A stretch of DNA of 64,000 nt from Brevibacillus porteri. Its GTDB lineage: Bacteria > Bacillota > Bacilli > Brevibacillales > Brevibacillaceae. Of the stretch, positions 17,763-26,121 are shown piece after piece. The stretch is from the NCBI RefSeq assembly GCF_003013475.1, contig NZ_PXZO01000038.1, positions 62,001-126,000 of the forward strand, read 5' to 3'. Below the pieces are notes generated by a model. That model was not told the origin of the DNA, ran no database searches, and saw only the letters and a program-made list of their open reading frames with translations. Numbering within the stretch: position 1 is the stretch's first letter; every line of letters begins with the position of its first letter. The position numbers and the translations under genes were made by a program.

Positions 17763-17822
17763 CCGAAAGCTCCCGCGAGGACAAAGACAACCAAGCTGTC
17801 TAGTTTCGCAGGGAGCTTTCGG
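17763..17822. repeat. Long inverted repeat (hairpin 1) in yezD leader
   Basis: Perfect 12 bp arms CCGAAAGCTCCC (17763-17774) and GGGAGCTTTCGG (17811-17822) enclose about 36 nt, with an extra short GCGA/TCGC pairing inside. No T-tract follows on either strand, so it is not a simple terminator. It lies in the untranslated leader between the promoter and yezD. Confidence 0.75.
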
Positions 17823-17849
17823 CAATCGAAGGAAAATGAGGTGAGAAAA

Positions 17850-17900
17850 GCCTCTTGCTGCCTAAACTGTTTGACATTGACAGTTATGGGCAGCAAGAGG
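17850..17900. repeat. Long inverted repeat (hairpin 2) in yezD leader
   Basis: Perfect 12 bp arms CCTCTTGCTGCC (17850-17861) and GGCAGCAAGAGG (17889-17900) are extended internally by AACTGT/ACAGTT. They form a nearly continuous hairpin 28 bp downstream of hairpin 1. Only weak T-richness (CTTTTCT) follows on the minus strand. Confidence 0.75.
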
Positions 17901-17976
17901 TATTATCAGATCATAAAACTAAGTAAATAGGTAGGAATAATATGTATTAATTTATCGAAACAGGAGGGTGGTCCCC

Positions 17977-18171
17977 ATGGCAAAAGATGAGATTTCCCTA
18001 GACGATCCCTTATTAGAGAAAATCGCGCGCGCACTGGATGGTTTGGAATACGGCTCCATACATATTGTGGTTCACGATTCACAGGTCGTTCAGATTGAGC
18101 GAACGGAAAAATACAGACTCCCGGCGGAAAAGCCTGAGGCAAAGATTTCGCAAGCGCGTACCGGAAAATAG
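17977..18171 (+). CDS. yezD: YezD-family small protein (DUF2292)
   Basis: A 64-residue cytosolic protein with the family core EKIARALDGLEYGSIHIVVHD, then QVVQIERTEKYRL. YezD-type proteins have no established reaction and are frequently found beside sulfur-assimilation genes. Here it sits after a peptide transporter and before DUF2325. GGAGGGTGG precedes the ATG at 17977. It is the first gene after a ~250 nt leader with two long hairpins. Confidence 0.85.
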   Translation: MAKDEISLDDPLLEKIARALDGLEYGSIHIVVHDSQVVQIERTEKYRLPAEKPEAKISQARTGK

Positions 18172-18207
18172 AAGAATAAGCGTGGAAAAAAGAGAGGAGG
18201 AAGGACT

Positions 18208-18489
18208 ATGGCAGGCGTTCTTGTAGTAGGAGGAGATCGGGTAGCAGAAATCGAGAGCTTGTTACAGAACAAAGGGTTTCAGAATGTCTATCACGTATCA
18301 GGTCGCAAAAAATCCGATGTGAAGGCGACGATTCCTTCTGATACGGAGCTTGTTCTTGTCTTTATTAACTTCGTGAGTCACAGTTTGAGTAAAAATATAA
18401 AGAAGCTGGCGAAGCAAAAGCACGTCCCGATCGTTTTTTGTCGAAGGTCATGTGATGCGGTAGCCATGTATGAACCAGCGATAAGCTAG
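18208..18489 (+). CDS. DUF2325 family protein
   Basis: A 93-residue protein with the whole DUF2325 pattern: AGVLVVGGDRVAEIESLL, FQNVYHVSGRKK, LVLVFINFVSHSLSKNIKK and IVFCRRSCDAVAM. The fold is a small Rossmann-like domain with a conserved VGG and GRK. Function is unknown; larger relatives fuse it to other domains. GAGGAGG lies upstream of the ATG, 36 nt after yezD, so the two form an operon ended by a strong terminator. Confidence 0.88.
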   Translation: MAGVLVVGGDRVAEIESLLQNKGFQNVYHVSGRKKSDVKATIPSDTELVLVFINFVSHSLSKNIKKLAKQKHVPIVFCRRSCDAVAMYEPAIS

Positions 18490-18518
18490 AGAGGACAGCC
18501 CCATATGCGCGAATGAAT

Positions 18519-18552
18519 AGAAGTATTCAAGGATGAATACTTCTTTTTTGCG
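18519..18552 (+). terminator. Terminator after DUF2325 gene
   Basis: Perfect 11 bp arms AGAAGTATTCA (18519-18529) and TGAATACTTCT (18534-18544) are followed by TTTTT, 29 nt after the stop codon. Confidence 0.9.
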
Positions 18553-18599
18553 TGACAGAGACTACTGGTAGAAACTTGTCGGACCGACTCGGGTAAAAG

Positions 18600-18615
18600 T
18601 ATTCAGCACTGAATA
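18600..18615. promoter_or_regulatory. Palindrome upstream of second peptide-binding protein
   Basis: TATTCAGCACTGAATA is a perfect palindrome about 100 nt before the start codon. It resembles the arms of the terminator 80 nt upstream (AGTATTCA..TGAATACT). It is a candidate operator for the following gene, whose promoter is not obvious. Confidence 0.4.
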
Positions 18616-18711
18616 AAACCAACAAAAGAACAACCGAAAACACGAATGGCATAAAATTTGCAGAATATTTATTTAATAATCGGTTATCCGACTCAAACAA
18701 GGGGGTACAGC

Positions 18712-20355
18712 ATGAACAGACCAGTTGTCCTAACAAGTCTCTTCGTTTTGCTTACGGGGCTATTTGCAGGCTGTAGCAGTGGCAATACGCCGACTCAAAC
18801 CGCACCAGACAACCAGCAGCAACCAGCACCAGCACAGCAGGCAACTGCGCATCCTGCGGCAGAGCAGATCTTGCACATGAATGCAGCCGAGCCTGAAACA
18901 CTTGATTCAGGCATGTCCAACGATGTCATTTCCGGCGCCTTCATCCGTTCGCTGTACGACGGGCTCGTTCGATTGGACAAGGATGGCAAGCCAGTCCATT
19001 CCGTTGCATCCGACATTCAAGTATCTGAGGACAAAAAGGTGTACACCTTTACTTTGCGCGACAGCAAGTGGAGCAATGGCGACCCGGTTACGGCTCAAGA
19101 CTTCGCCTTCGGCTGGATGCGCGTGCTCAACCCGAAGACAGCCAGCGGCTCCGCCTACAAGTATTATCCGATCAAAAATGCCCGCGCCTTTTACGAAGGA
19201 AAGGCGAAAGCGGAGGATGTCGGCATCAAGGTCGTCGATGACAAGAAACTGCAAGTCACCCTGGAAAACCCTACTCCTTACTTCCTGACACTTGCGACCT
19301 TCTACTATCCGGTCAATCAAAAGGTGGTAGAAGCCAATCCCGATTGGGCGAAAAAGCCCGAGTCCATCGTGACCAATGGGCCGTTCAAGCTGGTGAATTG
19401 GGAGCATAAAAACAAGATTGAGCTGGCCAAAAACGAGCACTATTGGGACAAAGACGTCGTGAAGTTCAACGAAGTCGAGTTTTCCATGATAGAGGATACG
19501 AATACCGAGCTGGAGCTGTTCAATAGCGGCGAGCTGGATTGGGCTGGCGGCCCGATTAGCGGTCTGCCTGCGGATGCCATTGGACCGTTGCGCGACGAAG
19601 GCAAGCTGCAAACCATGAAACGTGCCACCAACTACTATCTCTTGTTCCAAACAGAGAAGCCGCCATTTACGAATAGCAAAATCCGCAAAGCGTTTGCCTA
19701 TGCGATCAACCGTAGTGACATCGCAGAAAACATCGGCCAGGCCGGACAGACTCCCTTGATGGGCTTTGTCCCACTTTCCGCCTCCTTGAAGCCGGATGGG
19801 TATTTCAAGGATAACGACGTGGAGACGGCGAAACAGTTATTGGCAGAAGGAATGAAGGAGATGGGCATCGCCAAGCTGCCTGAAATCACTTATCTTTACA
19901 ATACCTCCGACCTCAACAAGAAGATTGCTGAAGCATTGCAGGCTCAATGGAAACAAGCCCTCGGTGTGGACGTAAAGCTGATCAATAAAGAGTTGAAGGT
20001 CATGTTTGACGATCAGGAGCAAGGGAAGTACATGATTTCCCGAACAGGCTGGACGGGAGATTACAACGACTCCGTCAACTTCCTGGAGCTGATGATGGAG
20101 AAGTACAGCTCCAATAACTCGACCTTCTGGTTTAGCGAGAAATACGTAGAGCTGGTGAAAAAGGCGTACGCCGAACCAGATGAGGCCAAGCGCAATCAGT
20201 ATCTGGTCGAAGCGGAGAGCATCTTGATGGAAGAAATGCCTATCACGGGTGTGTACTCCAGCGTCAATTCATGGGTACAAAATGAAAAGGTAAAAGGCAT
20301 TACAGTAGATCCGTTGGGCTACATCGACTTCAAGTGGGGATACAAAGAACAATAG
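18712..20355 (+). CDS. Peptide ABC transporter substrate-binding lipoprotein (OppA/DppE-like)
   Basis: A 547-residue SBP family 5 protein. The signal peptide ends in a lipobox, LFAGC, at about residue 22. A Gln/Ala/Pro-rich linker follows, then VSEDKKVYTFTLRDSKWSNGDP, FAFGWMRVLNP and KIRKAFAYAINRSDIAENI, the Gram-positive OppA signature. No permease or ATPase genes follow, so it probably feeds the transporter encoded at 13704-17643. AAGGGGG precedes the ATG at 18712. It is followed by two serine-hydrolase genes, suggesting uptake and processing of a particular peptide or lactam compound. Confidence 0.92.
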   Translation: MNRPVVLTSLFVLLTGLFAGCSSGNTPTQTAPDNQQQPAPAQQATAHPAAEQILHMNAAEPETLDSGMSNDVISGAFIRSLYDGLVRLDKDGKPVHSVASDIQVSEDKKVYTFTLRDSKWSNGDPVTAQDFAFGWMRVLNPKTASGSAYKYYPIKNARAFYEGKAKAEDVGIKVVDDKKLQVTLENPTPYFLTLATFYYPVNQKVVEANPDWAKKPESIVTNGPFKLVNWEHKNKIELAKNEHYWDKDVVKFNEVEFSMIEDTNTELELFNSGELDWAGGPISGLPADAIGPLRDEGKLQTMKRATNYYLLFQTEKPPFTNSKIRKAFAYAINRSDIAENIGQAGQTPLMGFVPLSASLKPDGYFKDNDVETAKQLLAEGMKEMGIAKLPEITYLYNTSDLNKKIAEALQAQWKQALGVDVKLINKELKVMFDDQEQGKYMISRTGWTGDYNDSVNFLELMMEKYSSNNSTFWFSEKYVELVKKAYAEPDEAKRNQYLVEAESILMEEMPITGVYSSVNSWVQNEKVKGITVDPLGYIDFKWGYKEQ

Positions 20356-20426
20356 CGCTGAAAAGAAGTGGCCGACATAAAAATCCATGTGTGGGCCGTT
20401 TCGCGAGCGATGGGGGAGGAATTTTC

Positions 20427-21317
20427 ATGACATGGCAGCAAGCAGTAGAAAACGTGCTGAAGGAAGCGTCCGGTATTTTTGGAATCGCAGCTGTTCATCT
20501 GGAAACAGGAGAGTCAGCAGGGCATCTGGATGAAGAGTTGTTTCAACTGGCGAGTGCATTCAAAATTCCGATTATGGTCACCTTGATGCGCGAGGTGGAA
20601 GCAGGACGAATCCGCCTCGACCAGCGTGTGACACTGAAATGGGAGGATCGCGTACCGGGGTCAGGCATTTTGCAAGAGCTGGATGCCGGAGCGGCCTTAA
20701 CGGTAAAAGACTTAGCGACACTGATGACGATTGTCAGTGATAACTATGCGACGGACCAAATCATCGAGTTGATCGGCGGCATCGACAAGGTGAATGAGCA
20801 CATGCATGAGCTGGGTCTTTCGCAGATTCATTTGACGCATAATTGCTGGGAGCTCCTCAACCACTGCGTGGGTATGAACGAACCTACACCTTCGCAGGCA
20901 GGGTTCGATGAGTTCATGCGCCGGGAAGAGTCAGGCAATTACGAATTGATCCACGATGTATCCATGCCTACCCTTGATAATAACGTAGCGACACCAGCCG
21001 AGCTAAACCGCCTGCTTATTATGATTGCGCGAAAAGAAATTCTCACGGAGTCCTCCTGCGAGCAGATGCTAGACATCATGCGACGTCAGCATTACAACAG
21101 CCGTCTGCCGTACTTGCTGCCAGAAGGAACAAAGGTCGCGCATAAGACAGGAACCGTCAATGCAGTCGTCAATGATGCAGGCATCATTTATTTGCCCGAA
21201 GGAAAAGGGATGATTGCGATCACGGCACTATCACGCGGTGTGACTGACAAAGAAGCGGCAGAGTTTACTATCGCTCGTGTTGCAAAAGCGATTTATGAGC
21301 AAACGATGGGGAGTTGA
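20427..21317 (+). CDS. Class A beta-lactamase-related serine hydrolase, cytosolic
   Basis: A 296-residue protein with the penicillin-recognising triad: S43-x-x-K46 (SAFK), S104-D105-N106 (SDN) and K240-T241-G242. No signal peptide is visible, unlike true secreted beta-lactamases. It may act inside the cell on imported amide or D-peptide substrates. The SD GGGGGAGG lies before the ATG at 20427, and the longer frame from 20334 is rejected. Its stop overlaps the region of the next gene's start. Real beta-lactamase activity is possible but not shown. Confidence 0.85.
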   Translation: MTWQQAVENVLKEASGIFGIAAVHLETGESAGHLDEELFQLASAFKIPIMVTLMREVEAGRIRLDQRVTLKWEDRVPGSGILQELDAGAALTVKDLATLMTIVSDNYATDQIIELIGGIDKVNEHMHELGLSQIHLTHNCWELLNHCVGMNEPTPSQAGFDEFMRREESGNYELIHDVSMPTLDNNVATPAELNRLLIMIARKEILTESSCEQMLDIMRRQHYNSRLPYLLPEGTKVAHKTGTVNAVVNDAGIIYLPEGKGMIAITALSRGVTDKEAAEFTIARVAKAIYEQTMGS

Positions 21318-21322
21318 TGAAA

Positions 21323-22738
21323 ATGACGGCATGGAAAGAACAGTTCCACACGTATGCACAGCAGCTGCTGGACGAGGCAAAGGCTCCGGGCGCAGCTATT
21401 GCTGTTGCACGTGATGGTGAGCTTTTGTACGAGGGGACATTCGGTTTTCGTGACAGAGAACAGCAACTGCCACTTTCCCTCGACACCGTTTTTGGCATCG
21501 CATCCATCACCAAATCGTTTACCTGCGTTGCGATCATGCAGTTGCAGGAGGGAGGCAAGCTGTCTGTCCACGATCCGGTCGTAAAATATTTGCCTGAGTT
21601 TCGGGCGGGCGACCACGAGCTGACAGCACGAATGACGATTCATCACTTCATGACACATACGCCTGGAATAGCGCCGATGCCTTACTTAGACGGCGCAATG
21701 AGGCGGAGCATGGAGAATGATCCTGCTGTCATTGGAACCAAAGCAGAGGAAGAACTGAAGACCGTGCCTTACTTGGATACGTACGAAGAAGTCACGAAAG
21801 CCATTGCTGGGTTCGAAGGGAAGCCGCTCTCAGAGCCAGGAGGTGCCTTTAGCTACAACAACGATGCGTATGGGCTTTTGGGGGCGATCATTGAACGGGT
21901 CAGCAACCAGACGTATGAAAACTACGTTGCGACGCATATTTTGCAGCCATTGGGTATGGACAGAACCGTTTTCTCCGTGGATGAATTGGCTGACAAGGAT
22001 GACGTCACGATTTTGTATACCAACAAAAAAGTCGATGACGAAAACCAAATCATTGCAGCACCCATCTGGCACGATGCCCCAGCAATGCGAGCGGCAGGGT
22101 TCCTCAAATCCACGGTGAACGATCTGCTCGCCTATTTGGAAGTCTTTCGTCAGGGAGCAGCGGGAAAACCGACACCTATTCTGTCTGCGGATAGCGTCAG
22201 GCAGATGCTCACTCCCTTGGCTCGTGTGGACGGGCACCGCTCATACGGCTATGGTCTGATGGTCTCGCCTGCCTTTCCAGATGGCTTGCTGGTAGAGCAT
22301 GGCGGATCGCTGAAGGGAATCAGCTCGCACATTTTCTCGGTTCCGGATCAAGGGATTACGGGCGTGATTCTGGTCAATCTCGATGGAGTGAGTGTCCGAG
22401 AGTTGGTTCTCGGCTTTTTGAACAGTTTTTTTGCAAGGCCGGCTGGCGCTCCGGTCTATGCCTATGATCCATACGAGGTCGCTGATGAGCAATTGTCACT
22501 GTACGAAGGTCGCTACTCTTCGCAGGAATGGGTAAGCGCATCGATAGCCAAAAGCGAAGGTAAGCTATTCTTGGAGGTGGATGGTCTCTCGTACCCGCTG
22601 ATACCCGTACAAAAAGACAGCTTCGTTTTCCAAAAAAGAGATTCCATCCCTTGGATTGAGTTTTTCCGGGATGAAGACGGGCAAATAGTTAGGATGAGCT
22701 ACGGATTGCGTCAGTTGACGAAGGAATCCACAAAATAA
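21323..22738 (+). CDS. Class C beta-lactamase-family serine hydrolase (esterase/D-peptidase type)
   Basis: A 471-residue serine hydrolase. The nucleophile motif is S61-x-x-K64 (SITK), a YNN motif corresponds to YxN (FSYNNDAYG), and HGG is present in EHGGSLKG. A C-terminal extra domain of about 100 residues (from YDPYEVADEQLSLYEGRY) resembles those of D-aminopeptidase-like members. No signal peptide is seen. The SD GGGGAG is 9 nt before the ATG at 21323; the ATG at 21317 overlaps the previous stop. Tight linkage suggests both hydrolases process the same imported compound. Confidence 0.85.
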   Translation: MTAWKEQFHTYAQQLLDEAKAPGAAIAVARDGELLYEGTFGFRDREQQLPLSLDTVFGIASITKSFTCVAIMQLQEGGKLSVHDPVVKYLPEFRAGDHELTARMTIHHFMTHTPGIAPMPYLDGAMRRSMENDPAVIGTKAEEELKTVPYLDTYEEVTKAIAGFEGKPLSEPGGAFSYNNDAYGLLGAIIERVSNQTYENYVATHILQPLGMDRTVFSVDELADKDDVTILYTNKKVDDENQIIAAPIWHDAPAMRAAGFLKSTVNDLLAYLEVFRQGAAGKPTPILSADSVRQMLTPLARVDGHRSYGYGLMVSPAFPDGLLVEHGGSLKGISSHIFSVPDQGITGVILVNLDGVSVRELVLGFLNSFFARPAGAPVYAYDPYEVADEQLSLYEGRYSSQEWVSASIAKSEGKLFLEVDGLSYPLIPVQKDSFVFQKRDSIPWIEFFRDEDGQIVRMSYGLRQLTKESTK

Positions 22739-22773
22739 GCCAAGTGAAAAGGGGAAACAAAAGAATTTTAAAA

Positions 22774-22806
22774 AAGTGGTTGCCAATCAGGCAGCCGCTT
22801 TTGTCT
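22774..22806 (+). terminator. Terminator after serine hydrolase pair
   Basis: An 11 bp stem, AAGTGGTTGCC (22774-22784) with GGCAGCCGCTT (22790-22800), is followed by a T-rich tract. Confidence 0.8.
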
Positions 22807-22871
22807 TTGTTTTGCTTTCTATGCCCGATCCAAGCCATAATAGAGACAATACATACAGGATGTGATTAGGC

Positions 22872-23591
22872 TTGCAGATCATTGTTTTTGACCTTGAAAC
22901 GACACTAACGTATCAGAGAGACAAGATCCCGGAAATTATTGAGATCGGAGCGGCAAAAGTCGTGCCCGGAAAAAATGGCGTGGAGGTCGACACATTTCAG
23001 CGCTACACCTTTCCAGCCATTGAGCGCCGAATCACAGAGAGGACGCGTAAGTTCATCGGTCTCGATAAAGAGAATATGCCAACCTTTATCCCGTTTCGCC
23101 GGGCATTCGCAGAATTTATGGAGTGGATTGGCAACGATTCTGAATACTACCTGTGCACTTGGGGGCAAGACGACAAGCGTTTGATGATCGAGCATTGTGC
23201 GCGATTTGGTTTGGACTTCAACTGGATGCGCAATTACAACGACATCCAGCCGCCGATTAGCATGCTTTTGGCTGATCGCAAACAGATGAGCCTGAAAGAA
23301 GCGATCGACACGGCAGGAATCATCCAGGAGGGCAGACTGCACTCGGCCTTGGTCGATGCCATCCACACAGCTCATTTGCTCATCAAATACAACAAGACGG
23401 TGCACCTGAAAGAAAATACGCCAGAAGAGAATTACAATTTGTCGAGCTCGTTGTACATTACGTGCCGATCTTGCAAAAAAAGCAAATATTACACGGCTTT
23501 CGGGCGAAAAAGCAGAAGATGCGAGGCTTGCTTGCAACATCGCAAGAAGTTGGAAAAAGCCGCAGAAGCAGCAACCGTCCAGCAGAGTTAA
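22872..23591 (+). CDS. DEDDh-type 3'-5' exonuclease with C-terminal zinc-ribbon-like motif
   Basis: A 239-residue exonuclease-fold protein. ExoI is FDLETT (D and E near residues 6-8), ExoII is around WGQDDKRLM, and ExoIII is HSALVDAIHTAHL with the H....D pair. It would remove nucleotides from DNA or RNA ends. The tail adds CRSCKKSKYYTAFGRKSRRC, then EAC, a probable four-Cys zinc site not found in the simplest relatives such as KapD. The start is a TTG at 22872 after AGGATGTG/TTAGG. Terminators and GNAT genes flank it. Confidence 0.8.
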   Translation: MQIIVFDLETTLTYQRDKIPEIIEIGAAKVVPGKNGVEVDTFQRYTFPAIERRITERTRKFIGLDKENMPTFIPFRRAFAEFMEWIGNDSEYYLCTWGQDDKRLMIEHCARFGLDFNWMRNYNDIQPPISMLLADRKQMSLKEAIDTAGIIQEGRLHSALVDAIHTAHLLIKYNKTVHLKENTPEENYNLSSSLYITCRSCKKSKYYTAFGRKSRRCEACLQHRKKLEKAAEAATVQQS

Positions 23592-23616
23592 CGGGAGAGA
23601 ACGGAGGAGTGCGTAG

Positions 23617-24480
23617 ATGATACGACAAGCACAATCCAATGACAAAGAGACAATCGTCACGATGATTGGCGAAGGCATGCTTTGGAGGACAGAAGAGATT
23701 GGCGATATCGTGGAAAAGGCTACGGTTTACATCTGGGAGGAAAACGATCAAATCATGGGCTGCGGCACATATGATTTGAACTCCTCTGGCGAAGTCGGAA
23801 CAGCAGAAATATACGTCTATACACGACCAGATCATCGAAAGCGAAGAATCGGCTCTCGGCTGTTCGATAAGCTGTGGCTGGAACTGCAACAGCACGAGGA
23901 GAAGCCAATGGCCGTCATGGCTACCTACCGCGTAGAACACGGGCAGGGTGCTGATTTTTTTGCCAAGAGAGGTTTTGCTTCTATCTGGGGCCACCATCTG
24001 ATGAAATACACAGGAGAGATCGGGCCGGAACCGACACTCGACGTACGAAAGTTCATCGAATCCGATATGGAGATGTACATCCAATCGCAGAGTGACGCTT
24101 ACTACGAGGTGCGCAAAGGCATTGATCTTCAGCCATACCGTCTGGCGGATTATCCTGAGAAAACGATGAACGCATGGAAAAACTGGCTGCTAGGTGAGAT
24201 GAAAGAGGACATTTATTTGTTCGAGTATGAAGGAGTATTCGTCGGGTCCTTGATCATCACAGGGCATGGCGAGGTCTACGATGTGTTCGTAGATCCCGTG
24301 CATCAAGGCAAAGGCTACGGCAAAGAGCTTGTCCGTTTTTTTGTGAATCGGACGCTGGAAAAGGGTTTGAAGCCGCATCTCGTCACAGGTACCCACAATG
24401 AACCTGCGATTGCATTGTACGAACGGACAGGCTTTCAGACGTTTCAGACGACCACGACAGCGAAGAGAGACTTTGCGTAA
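23617..24480 (+). CDS. Tandem GNAT acetyltransferase
   Basis: A 287-residue protein with two GNAT-like halves. The N-terminal half has VYTRPDHRKRRIGSRLFDKL (about residues 68-87). The C-terminal half has VFVDPVHQGKGYGKELVRFF followed by NEPAIALYERTGF. The C-terminal motif A (QGKGYG) is the better acetyl-CoA site, and the N-terminal half may be degenerate. Substrate is unknown. GGAGGAG precedes the ATG, 26 nt after the exonuclease gene, so they may be co-transcribed. Confidence 0.85.
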   Translation: MIRQAQSNDKETIVTMIGEGMLWRTEEIGDIVEKATVYIWEENDQIMGCGTYDLNSSGEVGTAEIYVYTRPDHRKRRIGSRLFDKLWLELQQHEEKPMAVMATYRVEHGQGADFFAKRGFASIWGHHLMKYTGEIGPEPTLDVRKFIESDMEMYIQSQSDAYYEVRKGIDLQPYRLADYPEKTMNAWKNWLLGEMKEDIYLFEYEGVFVGSLIITGHGEVYDVFVDPVHQGKGYGKELVRFFVNRTLEKGLKPHLVTGTHNEPAIALYERTGFQTFQTTTTAKRDFA

Positions 24481-24491
24481 TCCACTCATAA

Positions 24492-24528
24492 AAAAATGCC
24501 GCAGGGATTAGACCCAAGCGGCATTTTT
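24492..24528. terminator. Bidirectional terminator
   Basis: Perfect arms AAAAATGCCGC (24492-24502) and GCGGCATTTTT (24518-24528) give T-runs on both strands. It ends both the tandem-GNAT gene and the convergent glycosyltransferase gene. Confidence 0.9.
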
Positions 24529-24544
24529 CATTGTGACCGATAAC

Positions 24545-25513
24545 CTATACTCCGAGCAGGAGCAGGATAATGGACGTCAGACTAAAGCAAACACTGATCA
24601 AGCACAGGAAGGTGACGACCTGTTTTGGATTGAGTCCAGAACGCAGCAGGCGATAATGAACTTGACTGGCATCTGCTTGATAGATCGGCTTTCCTTGTAG
24701 GAAGCGTTTGGTCACTACAAACAGATTGTCAAAAATCGGCACACCGAGTGCTAAAATCGGAATGAACAAGGAGAGAACCGTTGCCTGCTTAAAGGCACCA
24801 TCCAACGCGATAACCGCCAAGATAAAGCCGAGGAAGGTCGCGCCTGCATCTCCCATGAAAATTTTGGCCGGCGGCTTGTTGTACCGCAGATAAGCCAAGG
24901 CAACACCGATCAGACTGATCGCCATGATCGCAGATGTGCTTTGTCCTTTTACCAAGGCAACCACGAAGAGCGTGCCTGCGGAAATCGCAGAAAGCCCTCC
25001 AGCCAAGCCATCCATGCCATCCGAAAAATTGATGACCGTCGTTACTCCGAAAATCCACAGAATGGTCAGGATGAACTGCAACCATTCCGGGAGCAATATG
25101 TATTCGCCACTCAATGGATTGTAAAAGCCGGAAAAAGTAATACCCGACAAGTAGACAATCACGGCGGCCGATACTTGGACGATCAGCTTTGGTAAGGCGG
25201 AAAAATCCTTGCCTTGCGTCTTGTACCAGTCATCAATGGTACCGATAATAAGCAGCAGTAGTGAGCCTGATAGAACAGCAATCGTTTGCCCAGTCGATTC
25301 TTTCGAGAAGAGCAAAAACGATGCAGCAAAGCCGACAAAAATAGCGTAGCTGGCTGTCAATGGGATAGGCTCCCGGTGAATCTTTCTTTCCACGTCTTTA
25401 CGTGGCTTGTCCACAAAATCAAGGCGAAATGCCAATTTAGCCAGAGGCGGAATCAGCACCATAACGATACAAAACGACAGGAAAAACGAAAGAGCGTACG
25501 TTATCGTAACCAT
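24545..25513 (-). CDS. MraY/WecA/TagO-family undecaprenyl-phosphate sugar-phosphate transferase
   Basis: A 322-residue polytopic membrane enzyme with about ten helices. The family's acidic motifs are present: DFVDKPRKDVERKIH near residue 33, NFSDGMDGLAGG, and MGDAGATFLGF. By family it transfers GlcNAc-1-P or a related sugar-P to undecaprenyl phosphate, starting wall teichoic acid or other surface-polymer synthesis. No other polymer genes adjoin it. The only SD-like AGGAG abuts the ATG with no spacer, which is unusual; a better start downstream is not obvious. It is transcribed alone from a good promoter. Confidence 0.88.
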   Translation of the reverse strand: MVTITYALSFFLSFCIVMVLIPPLAKLAFRLDFVDKPRKDVERKIHREPIPLTASYAIFVGFAASFLLFSKESTGQTIAVLSGSLLLLIIGTIDDWYKTQGKDFSALPKLIVQVSAAVIVYLSGITFSGFYNPLSGEYILLPEWLQFILTILWIFGVTTVINFSDGMDGLAGGLSAISAGTLFVVALVKGQSTSAIMAISLIGVALAYLRYNKPPAKIFMGDAGATFLGFILAVIALDGAFKQATVLSLFIPILALGVPIFDNLFVVTKRFLQGKPIYQADASQVHYRLLRSGLNPKQVVTFLCLISVCFSLTSIILLLLGV

Positions 25514-25576
25514 CTCCTACAGGTAGTGAGCTTTCTATTGCAAAGATACTCGCATACTGTGTTGTTTGACAAGTCT

Positions 25577-25605
25577 ATTATAGGAAGGATTCCAAATTTT
25601 GTCGA
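25577..25605 (-). promoter_or_regulatory. Promoter of TagO-like gene
   Basis: On the minus strand, -35 TCGACA (5 of 6 consensus) is followed after 17 nt by a perfect -10 TATAAT. Predicted transcription would begin near 25569, about 55 nt before the start codon. Confidence 0.75.
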
Positions 25606-25698
25606 CTCTTGTAATCACGTGAGGATGAGGTACCAAAAAAAGTTGGTACTTATCTCCAGTAGATCCGATCCCTATAATCCTTCGTAGGAGGGATCCAC

Positions 25699-26091
25699 AT
25701 GGAATACATGGCATTATGGTTTATCCTAGGAATCATTTTTTCCATAACACTCGCCGCGAAGCAGATCAGGCCTTGGCTGAAATTCGTTATATTCGGTTAC
25801 TACCTCGTGCTATCGTACCTATTTGTCTCACGTAAAGAACAGATATATAGTGAATATCATCGGGTGCCCGTGCCGGAGCAGTTCTGGGAAACCAACTCGG
25901 ATTGGGTGGGATTCATACTCGGTTTTTATTTTGTTCCATTTCTCCTCATCCTGCTGTTCATATACTTTTGGTTGTTTCGAAATGCCAACAGTGTGAAGAA
26001 ACGGTTTTTCATTGCCCTTACCATTGTACCCGCAGCGATTATCTATCTATGCTTGCTGTTTGTTTTCAGTATGTACGGATATCGACCTTGA
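25699..26091 (+). CDS. Small membrane protein, unknown
   Basis: A 130-residue protein with four hydrophobic segments: MALWFILGIIFSITLA, FVIFGYYLVLSYLFV, WVGFILGFYFVPFLLILLFIYF (interrupted here after FIL: key Gly/Pro residues) and ALTIVPAAIIYLCLLFVF. I do not recognise the family. GGAGG precedes the ATG with 7 nt spacing. A -10-like TATAAT at 25673-25678 would leave a leader of only about 14 nt. The next gene, a GNAT, is 30 nt downstream and may be co-transcribed. Confidence 0.65.
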   Translation: MEYMALWFILGIIFSITLAAKQIRPWLKFVIFGYYLVLSYLFVSRKEQIYSEYHRVPVPEQFWETNSDWVGFILGFYFVPFLLILLFIYFWLFRNANSVKKRFFIALTIVPAAIIYLCLLFVFSMYGYRP

Positions 26092-26121
26092 TAAAGAGAT
26101 GTTAGATACGGAGGGGCTCTT

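Noticed and set aside
17763-17900. Reading the two long hairpins as transcription terminators of the oppF-like gene
   Set aside because: Neither is followed by a T-tract on the plus strand.
17681-17976. SAM, T-box or other known riboswitch in the yezD leader
   Set aside because: The conserved core sequences of these classes as I know them are not visible; only two simple hairpins are seen.
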